64,000 bases of DNA from Sulfitobacter sp. D7 (GTDB lineage Bacteria > Pseudomonadota > Alphaproteobacteria > Rhodobacterales > Rhodobacteraceae). The notes under the pieces are model-generated. The model saw nothing but the letters and a program-made list of their open reading frames with translations. It ran no database searches and was not told the origin of the DNA. Each line of letters opens with the position of its first letter. Position 1 is the stretch's first letter. The position numbers and the translations under genes are program-made. Shown one piece after another: positions 24,020-31,413 of the stretch. The DNA lies in assembly GCF_003611275.1 (NCBI RefSeq), contig NZ_CP020694.1, forward strand, positions 186,001 through 250,000, written 5' to 3'.

Positions 24020-24991
24020 ATGTACTGGCGCGCAATGTCCGAAGATCAGCCCGGCCCCAAGTGGGCCGGTCTCTTCGCAGCCTATTGGCCTGACTACCAC
24101 GCATGGTGGCTGAAGGAAGGAGAGGCCGCGCGCCCGACCTATGCCCAATGCCGCCGCGCCTTGGGCAAACATATGCCCGAGATGCTGCCGCTTTATGATG
24201 AGCTTTGCACCCTCGCGGGCGGCGGCGATCACGCGGCGCGGTTTCTGAGCTTCTATTGCCCGCCGCCCTATCTCTCGGCCTGTTCACAGGCGATCTGGGC
24301 CGGGAAAGAGCCGGTCATGGTGCGCAACTATGACTATAATCCCAATGCATTCGACGCGATGGTGCTGCGCTCGGGCTGGCAGGGGCGGCAGGTCATGGGC
24401 ACATCGGATGGGCTTTGGGGGCTGGTCGATGGAGTGAATGATGCGGGGCTGTCGATCTCGCTGACCTTTGGCGGGCGGCGCGTGGTAGGCGAAGGGTTCG
24501 GCGTGCCGCTGATCCTACGCTATGTGCTGCAGACCTGCGAAACCGCGCAAGAGGCGGGAGAGGTGCTGGCACGGGTGCCGACGCATATGAGCTATAACGT
24601 CACCGTGCTCGATCGGAAGCGGAGCTACCTGACCGCGATGATGGCCCCTGACCGCCCGGCTATCATCACCCGCGCCGCGGTGGCGACCAATCACCAGGAA
24701 AATGTGGAATGGATCAGCCACGCCCGTTTTACCGCCACGGTCGAGCGGGAGCGCTATCTTTTGCAACGTCTGCGTCTGCACCGCGACCCGGAAGAGAAAT
24801 TCATCGGGGCGTTTCTGAAACCTCCGCTTTATTCCACGGCATTCAACGCCGGGTTCGGCACGCTTTACACCGCTGTTTACCGTCCACGAAAACGCGAGAT
24901 GGAATTGCGCTGGCCCGGCACGACTTGGGCGCTGTCGCTGTCGGATTTCACCGAAGGCGCGCGGCAGGTCTTGGTACCGGGGGCGGCATGA
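24020..24991 (+). CDS. C45-family Ntn-hydrolase / acyltransferase-like protein
   Basis: 323 residues. The segment LSACSQAIWAGKEPVMVRNYDY is the signature of the C45 (isopenicillin N acyltransferase-like) group: a cysteine that becomes the N-terminal nucleophile after self-cleavage, here C88, followed by the conserved RNYD. Residues 1-87 would be the released pro-segment. These enzymes hydrolyse or exchange acyl groups on amides. AAAGG sits 5 nt before the ATG at 24020. The stop overlaps the CoA-racemase start (ATGA), so the two are coupled. The substrate is unknown. Confidence 0.82.
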   Translation: MYWRAMSEDQPGPKWAGLFAAYWPDYHAWWLKEGEAARPTYAQCRRALGKHMPEMLPLYDELCTLAGGGDHAARFLSFYCPPPYLSACSQAIWAGKEPVMVRNYDYNPNAFDAMVLRSGWQGRQVMGTSDGLWGLVDGVNDAGLSISLTFGGRRVVGEGFGVPLILRYVLQTCETAQEAGEVLARVPTHMSYNVTVLDRKRSYLTAMMAPDRPAIITRAAVATNHQENVEWISHARFTATVERERYLLQRLRLHRDPEEKFIGAFLKPPLYSTAFNAGFGTLYTAVYRPRKREMELRWPGTTWALSLSDFTEGARQVLVPGAA

Positions 24992-26091
24992 GTAGGGCGG
25001 CGCGCAAAGGGCCGCTGTCGTCGCTGCGGGTGGTGGAGTTCTCCGGCCTCGGCCCCGCCCCATTGGCGGGGCAACTGCTGTCCGATCTGGGCGCGGATGT
25101 CATCACGGTCGACCGCAAAGCCGCCCCGGCGGACCCGTCCGATATCAACCGCCGTGGCAAGCGGTCGGTGGTGGTGAACTTGAAAACCCCCGAAGGGATC
25201 GCGGCAGCGCGGGCGCTGATTGCCTCTGCCGATGTGCTGATCGAAGGGTTTCGCCCCGGCGTGATGGAGCGTTTGGGCCTCGGCCCAACAGATTGCTCTG
25301 ACAAGCTGATCTATGGCCGCATGACCGGCTGGGGTCAGACCGGCCCATGGGCGCAGACGGCGGGGCATGACATCAATTATCTGGCTCTAACAGGGGCCTT
25401 GCACGCCATGGGCAGCGCGGGTGCGCCCCCGGTGCCGCCTTTGAACATGGTGGCGGATTACGGCGGCGGCACGATGTTCTTGCTGTTTGGCATCCTCTCG
25501 GCAGTGATCGAGCGGGGGGTGACCGGCAAAGGTCAAGTTGTCGATGCTGCGATGGTCGACGGGGTGCCTGCGATGATGGGGTTGATCCACGGCATGTTGG
25601 CCCAAGGCACATGGACCGAGGAACGCGCTACCAATTGGCTTGACGGGGCCGCGCCCTTCTACCGCTGCTACACTTGCGCCGATGGAAAATTCATCTCTGT
25701 GGGCGCGTTGGAGCCGCAGTTCTACGCGATCCTGTTGGAGAAGCTGGGTCTGCCTGCGGACCTAGCCGCCAGCCAGAACGACCGGGCGACTTGGGAGGCG
25801 CGGACCGCCGAATTCGCCGCGATATTCGCAACCCGCGCCCGTGATGACTGGGCCGCGCATTTCGACGGTTCGGATGCCTGCGTGGCCCCCGTGCTCAGCT
25901 TTTCCGAAGCGCCGGACCACCCGCAGATGGCGGCACGCGGCAATGTGGTGCGGGTGGACGATGTGCTGCAATCGGGCCATGCGCCGCGTTTTGGCGCAAC
26001 TGCGCCCCAGTTGCCCAGCCCCCCGCGTGCCATCGGGGCGGACACCGATGCGGTGCTGGCGGAGCTTGGCCTACGTTTGGACCGCGCATGA
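24988..26091 (+). CDS. CaiB/BaiF-family CoA enzyme, alpha-methylacyl-CoA racemase-like
   Basis: 367 residues. The family layout is clear, and H127 (TAGHDINY) with D157 (VADYGGG) line up with the His/Asp base pair of bacterial alpha-methylacyl-CoA racemase, with a later ALEPQF glutamate. This favours racemase activity over CoA transfer, though either is possible. The start is set by the ATGA overlap with the Ntn-hydrolase gene. It closes the gene block and is followed by a strong hairpin, suggesting that a CoA thioester takes part in the pathway. Confidence 0.85.
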   Translation: MSRAARKGPLSSLRVVEFSGLGPAPLAGQLLSDLGADVITVDRKAAPADPSDINRRGKRSVVVNLKTPEGIAAARALIASADVLIEGFRPGVMERLGLGPTDCSDKLIYGRMTGWGQTGPWAQTAGHDINYLALTGALHAMGSAGAPPVPPLNMVADYGGGTMFLLFGILSAVIERGVTGKGQVVDAAMVDGVPAMMGLIHGMLAQGTWTEERATNWLDGAAPFYRCYTCADGKFISVGALEPQFYAILLEKLGLPADLAASQNDRATWEARTAEFAAIFATRARDDWAAHFDGSDACVAPVLSFSEAPDHPQMAARGNVVRVDDVLQSGHAPRFGATAPQLPSPPRAIGADTDAVLAELGLRLDRA

Positions 26092-26094
26092 AAA

Positions 26095-26118
26095 ACCCCC
26101 GGCGCGAGGGCCGGGGGT
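26095..26118. terminator. Bidirectional terminator between CoA racemase and DJ-1 genes
   Basis: ACCCCCGGC (26095-26103) pairs with GCCGGGGGT (26110-26118). On the minus strand the stem is followed by TTTTT, a good intrinsic terminator for the DJ-1 gene. The plus-strand tail is weaker. Confidence 0.75.
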
Positions 26119-26142
26119 CAATCTTGGAACGAAAGCTCAGGC

Positions 26143-26703
26143 TTAGGCCGCTTTGCGGTCGTGTTTGCCTTCTTCGATCTCCTCGACGATCTTGGCGACG
26201 AATGCGTCGAGATCCTCGGGCGAGCGGCTGGTCACGAGGCCTTGGTCGGCCACCACTTCGCTGTCTTCATACTGCGCGCCAGCGTTCTTCACGTCGGTCG
26301 CGATGGAGCTAAAGCAGGTTGCCTTGCGGCCCTTGATGATGCCCGCTTCGATCAGCAGCCATGGGGCATGGCAAATCGCGGCGACGGTCTTGCCGCTGTC
26401 GTGGAACTTGCGGATCAGGGCCACAGCGTCATCGTTGGCGCGCAGCAGGTCAGGGTTGATCTGGCCGCCGGGCAGCACGATGCCTTGGTAGTCATCAACA
26501 TTTACGTCCCGAAGGGCGAGGTCTGCGGGCACGGTGTTGCCCCAGTCGTCTTCGTCCCAGCCCTTGATCTCATTCCCGTCGGGGGTGGCCACATGGACAG
26601 TGGCGCCGCGGTCGCGGAGATCGTTCAGGGGTTTTTCCAGTTCGGACTGCTCAAAACCGTTGGTGGCGAGGATCAGGATCTTTGCATTGGTGATATCGGT
26701 CAT
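26143..26703 (-). CDS. DJ-1/PfpI-family stress protein (YhbO-like)
   Basis: 186 residues of the class I glutamine amidotransferase-like fold. The nucleophile elbow is AAICHAPWLL with C111 and H112, and the partner E18 (GFEQSE) is in place. Members of the YhbO/PfpI branch protect against carbonyl and oxidative stress; protease or deglycase activity has been claimed but is disputed. GGAGAAAG precedes the ATG at 26703. A perfect general stress promoter lies 31 bp upstream, so it is probably part of the PhyR-EcfG regulon. Confidence 0.9.
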   Translation of the reverse strand: MTDITNAKILILATNGFEQSELEKPLNDLRDRGATVHVATPDGNEIKGWDEDDWGNTVPADLALRDVNVDDYQGIVLPGGQINPDLLRANDDAVALIRKFHDSGKTVAAICHAPWLLIEAGIIKGRKATCFSSIATDVKNAGAQYEDSEVVADQGLVTSRSPEDLDAFVAKIVEEIEEGKHDRKAA

Positions 26704-26733
26704 TGCTTTCTCCTTTGTGATTTCTGCTGGACC

Positions 26734-26758
26734 AACGATGTGCATGGTCCCCTGTTCC
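26734..26758 (-). promoter_or_regulatory. EcfG-type promoter of the DJ-1/PfpI gene
   Basis: On the minus strand GGAAC (26758-26754) is followed after 16 nt by CGTT (26737-26734), an exact match to the alphaproteobacterial general stress consensus. It implies a leader of about 25 nt before the ATG at 26703. Confidence 0.8.
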
Positions 26759-26860
26759 GCTCACATTCGCGCGAGGGCAGTGATCCGCCGGTGCAGATGC
26801 GCCACAGGGCCGCGAATATTTGTTGATACAGCCAAGAGCGGCATCATATATGCGTTCAGA

Positions 26861-27508
26861 ATGGATCACCCCGACACCCCCCTCGCCGAACTGCCCATGG
26901 ACGAATTGATCGTCTGTCCGCAATGCGACGCCGTCTACCGGCTACGCCGCCCCGCCCATGGGGAACGCGCGGCTTGTGAGCGGTGCCACACGGCCCTGAT
27001 CACGCCGCGCAGGAACGCAGGTTTGCAAATCATCGCCGTGGCGGTTGCGGTCATGGTGTTGATCATCGGGGCGGCGGTCTTTCCCTTCCTTACGATTGAC
27101 GCGGCGGGGGCCCGCAACGCGGTGTCGGTGCTGGATGCGGCGCTTGCTTTTTCAGGGGGGCCGATGATCTTTCTGTCGCTGGCCACGGCGGCGCTGATCT
27201 TTTTCATTCCGCTTTTGCGGGTATTGCTGACGCTCTATGTGTTGATCCCCGTGGTGCTGGATCGCCCGGCCGCGCGGCATGCCGTCGCCGCCTTTCGCCT
27301 GTCAGAGGAACTGCGCCCTTGGTCGATGGCCGAGGTCTTTGCCATCGGCTGTGCGGTGGCGCTGGTTAAAGTGGCCGATCTGGCCGATGTCGGCTTTGGC
27401 CCGGCGTTTTACATGTTCGGCGCGCTGGTGATCCTCGTCATCGCGCAGGACAGATTCTTATGCAAATGGTCTGTATGGAACTCTCTGGAACATCCCAAGA
27501 CATCCTGA
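26861..27508 (+). CDS. PqiA-like membrane protein, first half
   Basis: 215 residues. An N-terminal zinc-ribbon-like pair (CPQC and CERC, about 19-43) precedes four hydrophobic helices. This is one half of E. coli PqiA, which carries two such modules in a single chain. PqiA works with the MCE protein PqiB and lipoprotein PqiC in an envelope-spanning system thought to move lipids. The next gene encodes the second module and overlaps by 49 bp. Confidence 0.82.
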   Translation: MDHPDTPLAELPMDELIVCPQCDAVYRLRRPAHGERAACERCHTALITPRRNAGLQIIAVAVAVMVLIIGAAVFPFLTIDAAGARNAVSVLDAALAFSGGPMIFLSLATAALIFFIPLLRVLLTLYVLIPVVLDRPAARHAVAAFRLSEELRPWSMAEVFAIGCAVALVKVADLADVGFGPAFYMFGALVILVIAQDRFLCKWSVWNSLEHPKTS

Positions 27509-28125
27509 GCGCGCGGGAATTGGGCGTCGTGGCCTGCACCCGTTGTAGCAAGCCCGCGCCGATGGGCACGCAGACCTGCAGCCGCTGCGGCAGCAAGCTG
27601 GTCTCACGCGATCGGTTGAGCCTTCAGCGTGTCTGGGCGTTCTGGACCGTTGGGCTGATGTGCTACATCCCCGCCAACACCTACCCGATGCTCAAGACCC
27701 GGACGCTGTTTCAGGTCGAGGAAAGCACCATCATCGGCGGCGCGGTGGAACTGGCGCAATACGGCAATTGGGGGATCGCCTTTATCATCCTCTTTGCCTC
27801 TGTTGCCATTCCGCTGGCCAAGTTCATGGCCGTGGCCTTTCTTGCGATCAGCGTCAAACGGCGCTCTGTCACCTCGCAGCGGCAGCGGCACTACCTTTAC
27901 GAAGTGGTTGAGTACATTGGCCGCTGGTCGATGATCGATATCTTTGTGGTTGCGATTTTATCCGCTCTGGTGCAACTCAAGACACTGGCCGCCATCAATC
28001 CCGGTACCGCGAGCATCTTTTTCGCCCTCTCCGTGATCTTTACCATGCTGGCGGCGCAAGCGTTTGATACCCGCATGATCTGGGACGCTCAGACCAAGGA
28101 CGAGGGCCTGAAAACCGATGACTAA
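27460..28125 (+). CDS. PqiA-like membrane protein, second half
   Basis: 221 residues with its own zinc-ribbon-like cysteines (CTRC, CSRC) and four helices, including the family motif CYIPANTYPMLKT and a GRWSMIDIFVVAIL stretch typical of PqiA. Starts at 27460, 27466 or 27475 are all in frame; 27460 has a CAGGA 8 nt upstream. It is in a different frame from the first half, so the split is two real genes rather than one broken one. The end overlaps pqiB by 8 bp. Confidence 0.82.
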   Translation: MQMVCMELSGTSQDILSARELGVVACTRCSKPAPMGTQTCSRCGSKLVSRDRLSLQRVWAFWTVGLMCYIPANTYPMLKTRTLFQVEESTIIGGAVELAQYGNWGIAFIILFASVAIPLAKFMAVAFLAISVKRRSVTSQRQRHYLYEVVEYIGRWSMIDIFVVAILSALVQLKTLAAINPGTASIFFALSVIFTMLAAQAFDTRMIWDAQTKDEGLKTDD

Positions 28126-30202
28126 GACGCCTCCCGACGTACCGATTTCTCCGACACGCAAGATGTTCCTCAGTGGGGCGTCGGTGATCTGGATCATCCC
28201 GATCCTTGCCCTGATCGTGGCGCTCTTCGTGGCGTATCGCTCTTATAGCGAACGCGGCCCGGTGATCATTGTGGAGTTCGAAGAGGGCGCGGGCATCTCT
28301 GCTGGAGAGACCGAATTGCGCTTTCGCGATGTGACGGTCGGTGTGGTCGAAAAGGTCGGCTTCACCTCGGATCTGGACCGGGTGACGGCGCATATCCGGC
28401 TCGACAAAGATGTGGCCCCCTATATCGACAACGGTGCGGTCTTTTGGGTCGTACAGCCCGAAGTCACCGCGCAGGGCATTACCGGCCTCAGCACGGTGCT
28501 GAGCGGTGTCTATATCGAAGGGTCATGGGACCAGCAGGTCGGCCCGGCGGCGCAGCGTTTTCAGGGGTCATCGACCGAGCCTTTGATCCGTGGCGGTCAG
28601 GGCGGGCTTGAGATTGCCTTTCGGTCCACCGCCAATGGCCAGCTGACCGACAATGCGCCGATCCTTTACAAGGGCATCGAAGTGGGCCGCGTAGGCTATG
28701 CCAAGATTGCCCCGCGGGGCAACTTTGCCATTGTTGAGGCGCTGATCTTTGAAGAGCACCGCCAACTGATCAATGAATCCACCCGTTTCTGGGACGCCTC
28801 CGGCTTTAGCGTCAACATCGGCCCGGCGGGGGCCGAGATTGACTTTTCCTCGCTCGCTACCCTCGTGGGCGGCGGCATCACCTTTGACACCTTCGTCTCG
28901 GGCGGGGCGCAGGTGTCTGACGGGACGGTGTTTGAGATCTACCCCGACAAGGAAACCGCGCGGAACTCTGTCTTTAACGCTTCCGAAGTGGATCCGCTCA
29001 AGTTGAGCGTTGTGTTCGACGACAATATCTCAGGGCTGATCGTCGGCGCCCCGGTTGAAATGAGCGGGCTTGAGATCGGTGAGGTCGAGACCCTGTCGGG
29101 CCTCGTGGATTTCGAACGCTTTGGCGATAGCCGGGTTCGGCTCAACGCGATCTTGTCGATCCAACCGGCGCATCTGGGGTTGCAAGACGACGTAACCGCC
29201 GAAGCCGCGCTGGCCTTCTTACAAGAGCGTGTGGAAAACGGCCTGCGTGCGCGGCTGGCCTCGGCCAGCTTGTTGACCGGCGGCTTGAAGGTTGAGTTCG
29301 TGACGGTGGAAGACGTGCCTGAGGCATCGTTGGAAGCGGCTGATAACGGTCTTGCGCTGATGCCGACCACTGAAAGCGATGTTTCCGATGCGGCGGCCAC
29401 GGTCGAAGGGGTCTTTACCCGCATCAACAGCCTGCCGATCGAAGAGTTGCTCAACAGTGCGATTACTTTCCTTAATTCGGCAGAGGCTTTCGTCTCCGAC
29501 GAAGACCTGCGCGAAACGCCGCAGGATGTGCGGACCCTTTTGGGTGAACTGACGGGGCTGGTCTCCTCCGAAGAGGTCAAGAACGTGCCGGTCGCCTTGA
29601 ACGGCACGCTGGTGCGGATCGAAGAACTGGTGGCCCAGCTTGAGGAAGAGCGGATCGCCGAGCGCCTGTCCACCGCGCTTGAAGGGGCATCGGAGGCGGC
29701 GAACGCGGTATCGTCTTCGGTTGAGGGCGTGCCAGAGTTGGTAGAGCGCATTCAGGCCGTGGCGGCCAAGGCCGAAACACTGGAAGTCGAAGAGTTGGTC
29801 GTCGCGCTGACGGACCTAACCGAATCCGCCGATGCGGTGATCGGCACTGAAGACGCGGTGGCCCTGCCGGGCGCGCTCAAGCGGGCATTGGATGAGGTGA
29901 ACGCCACGTTGGTAGAATTGCGCGAAGGCGGCGCGGTTGAGAATGTGAACCGCACCTTGGCCTCGGCCCGCAATGCGGCGGATAGCATCGCCGTCTCGGC
30001 CCGCGATCTGCCGCAGGTGGTCGAACGTTTGACCGCGCTTTTCGCGCAGGCCAGCCGCACCATAGAAGGCTATAACCAAGGCGAACAGCTAAGCCGCAGC
30101 GCCGAGCGCACCCTGCGCGACATCCAGAAAGCCGCCGATGCGCTTGCATCTTTGGCGCGGACCATCGAACGTAACCCCAATTCTCTATTGCTGGGACGGT
30201 AA
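28118..30202 (+). CDS. pqiB: PqiB-like protein with MCE (MlaD-type) domains
   Basis: 694 residues. After a short cytoplasmic N-terminus and one membrane helix (about 22-42) come three MCE domains (about 45-150, 160-260, 280-400). Then follows about 290 residues of Ala/Glu/Leu-rich, almost continuous helix. In E. coli PqiB (about 546 residues) the stacked MCE rings and C-terminal helical needle bridge the periplasm. The longer helical part here would make a longer needle. It is coupled to the pqiA-like genes by overlap and to the lipoprotein by 3 bp. Confidence 0.88.
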   Translation: MTKTPPDVPISPTRKMFLSGASVIWIIPILALIVALFVAYRSYSERGPVIIVEFEEGAGISAGETELRFRDVTVGVVEKVGFTSDLDRVTAHIRLDKDVAPYIDNGAVFWVVQPEVTAQGITGLSTVLSGVYIEGSWDQQVGPAAQRFQGSSTEPLIRGGQGGLEIAFRSTANGQLTDNAPILYKGIEVGRVGYAKIAPRGNFAIVEALIFEEHRQLINESTRFWDASGFSVNIGPAGAEIDFSSLATLVGGGITFDTFVSGGAQVSDGTVFEIYPDKETARNSVFNASEVDPLKLSVVFDDNISGLIVGAPVEMSGLEIGEVETLSGLVDFERFGDSRVRLNAILSIQPAHLGLQDDVTAEAALAFLQERVENGLRARLASASLLTGGLKVEFVTVEDVPEASLEAADNGLALMPTTESDVSDAAATVEGVFTRINSLPIEELLNSAITFLNSAEAFVSDEDLRETPQDVRTLLGELTGLVSSEEVKNVPVALNGTLVRIEELVAQLEEERIAERLSTALEGASEAANAVSSSVEGVPELVERIQAVAAKAETLEVEELVVALTDLTESADAVIGTEDAVALPGALKRALDEVNATLVELREGGAVENVNRTLASARNAADSIAVSARDLPQVVERLTALFAQASRTIEGYNQGEQLSRSAERTLRDIQKAADALASLARTIERNPNSLLLGR

Positions 30203-30205
30203 AGC

Positions 30206-30772
30206 ATGAATGTTGCAAGACCTCTGATCACCCTCGGCCTGCTGGCAGCCTTGGCGGCCTGTGGCGGCGCTGCTGAGCGTTTCACCGTGCGCGCCCCGGC
30301 GGTCACAGAAAAGACTTCGATCGCTTTTAGCTCGGTTGAGGTGCGCGATGTGTCCCTGCCGACCTATGCCGCCGCCGAAGAGATTTCGCTGCAGATGGCC
30401 GACGGCAGTCTGGTCAGTTCGACCGATGTGCTGTGGGCCGATGCCCCCGAACGGGCCGTGGCGCTGGAGCTGAGCCAGAACCTCGCGCGGATGACCGGGC
30501 GGCGCATCGCGTCTGAGCCTTGGCCTTTTGAGGCTTTCCCCGATGCCCGTCTCGAAGTGCGCTTTGCCGAAATGGTGGCCACCGAAGCCGGAGAATTTCG
30601 CGCCTCTGGTCAGTATTTCGTGGCCGTCCCCGATGACCGTCGGGAGCGTTCGGGCCTGTTTGACCTCAGCGTGCCGTTCAACCCCGAAGGCGGGGCCAAT
30701 GCGATCGCCACAGCGCGCGGCCAGCTTGTGCTCGATCTGGCCCGCTACATCGCGCAAAACGGGTTGAAGTAG
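30206..30772 (+). CDS. pqiC: PqiC-like outer-membrane lipoprotein
   Basis: 188 residues with a lipoprotein signal (lipobox LAAC, Cys at about 19) and an ABC-type transport auxiliary lipoprotein domain. In E. coli PqiC forms the outer-membrane end of the PqiABC complex. It starts 3 nt after the pqiB stop and ends the pqi operon; a MarR-regulated unit follows. Confidence 0.85.
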   Translation: MNVARPLITLGLLAALAACGGAAERFTVRAPAVTEKTSIAFSSVEVRDVSLPTYAAAEEISLQMADGSLVSSTDVLWADAPERAVALELSQNLARMTGRRIASEPWPFEAFPDARLEVRFAEMVATEAGEFRASGQYFVAVPDDRRERSGLFDLSVPFNPEGGANAIATARGQLVLDLARYIAQNGLK

Positions 30773-30812
30773 GGCAGTTCGCCCGAAAATGACCTTGCGG
30801 CATGTCGTGTTC

Positions 30813-30840
30813 AGTCTGTTCGGAATTTTCTGAATAGACT
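30813..30840. promoter_or_regulatory. Candidate operator of the downstream MarR-family regulator
   Basis: Two 13-nt arms, AGTCTGTTCGGAA (30813-30825) and TTCTGAATAGACT (30828-30840), form an inverted repeat matching at 11 of 13 positions with a 2-nt centre. The right arm touches the -35 box of the putative promoter, the position expected for a repressor site. Confidence 0.55.
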
Positions 30841-30867
30841 TGATTTGTGCCGGGCCTTGTTTATCTA
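30840..30867 (+). promoter_or_regulatory. Putative sigma70 promoter of the MarR-RND operon
   Basis: TTGATT (30840-30845) and TATCTA (30862-30867) are separated by 16 nt, about 33 nt upstream of the regulator ATG. Box quality is moderate; the adjoining inverted repeat supports it. Confidence 0.4.
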
Positions 30868-30900
30868 ACGTCAACGCAGCGTGTCGTTGACGGGGAACAG

Positions 30901-31371
30901 ATGGATACCACAGACCAAATCGACCAAGTCCGCGATGATTTCATCACGCGCATGGGCGTGATCGCCATGGGCGAAGGCTTGCCGCGCATGTCGGGACAGG
31001 TCTTTGCCATGCTCGTTTTCGAGGGCGAGCCGATTGCCTTTGGCGCGCTGTCGCGCCGTTTGTCCGTCAGCCGCGCCACGATCAGCACATCAATCCGCGT
31101 GCTGGAAGAGCGGGGCCTGATCCGGCGGGTGAACAAAACCGGCGACCGGCAGGACTACTTTCAACTTGCCGATGACGCCTATGCCGCGATGACAAAATTC
31201 GCGCTGGCAGGCACGCGCCACGCCAAGGCCGAGATTAGCGACACGATCAGCAAACTGCCCGAAGAGGCCGACGGCGTACGCGCGAGGCTCGATTCCTTTG
31301 CCGAGTTTTACGACGCGATCAGCACCGCGCTTGATGATGTCGCAACCCGGGTGAGCAAACCCAAGAATTGA
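30901..31371 (+). CDS. MarR/GbsR-type transcriptional regulator
   Basis: 156 residues with a winged helix-turn-helix (about 45-100, IAFGALSRRLSVSRATISTS) and a C-terminal helical dimer region. I start at the ATG at 30901, preceded by GGGGAA; the frame is open from a GTG at 30847 but that would include the promoter. It lies 42 bp ahead of an RND efflux adaptor gene and has a strong inverted repeat upstream, so it probably represses its own operon until a pump substrate binds. Confidence 0.85.
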   Translation: MDTTDQIDQVRDDFITRMGVIAMGEGLPRMSGQVFAMLVFEGEPIAFGALSRRLSVSRATISTSIRVLEERGLIRRVNKTGDRQDYFQLADDAYAAMTKFALAGTRHAKAEISDTISKLPEEADGVRARLDSFAEFYDAISTALDDVATRVSKPKN

Positions 31372-31413
31372 CGCGCGACCTGCAAACAGGAACGCGGTGA
31401 TGGAGTTCGATCA

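Noticed and set aside
22389..24287. 632-codon minus-strand frame opposite the ATP-grasp gene
   Set aside because: It is a mirror of codon bias. The plus-strand genes have ribosome sites and domain motifs.
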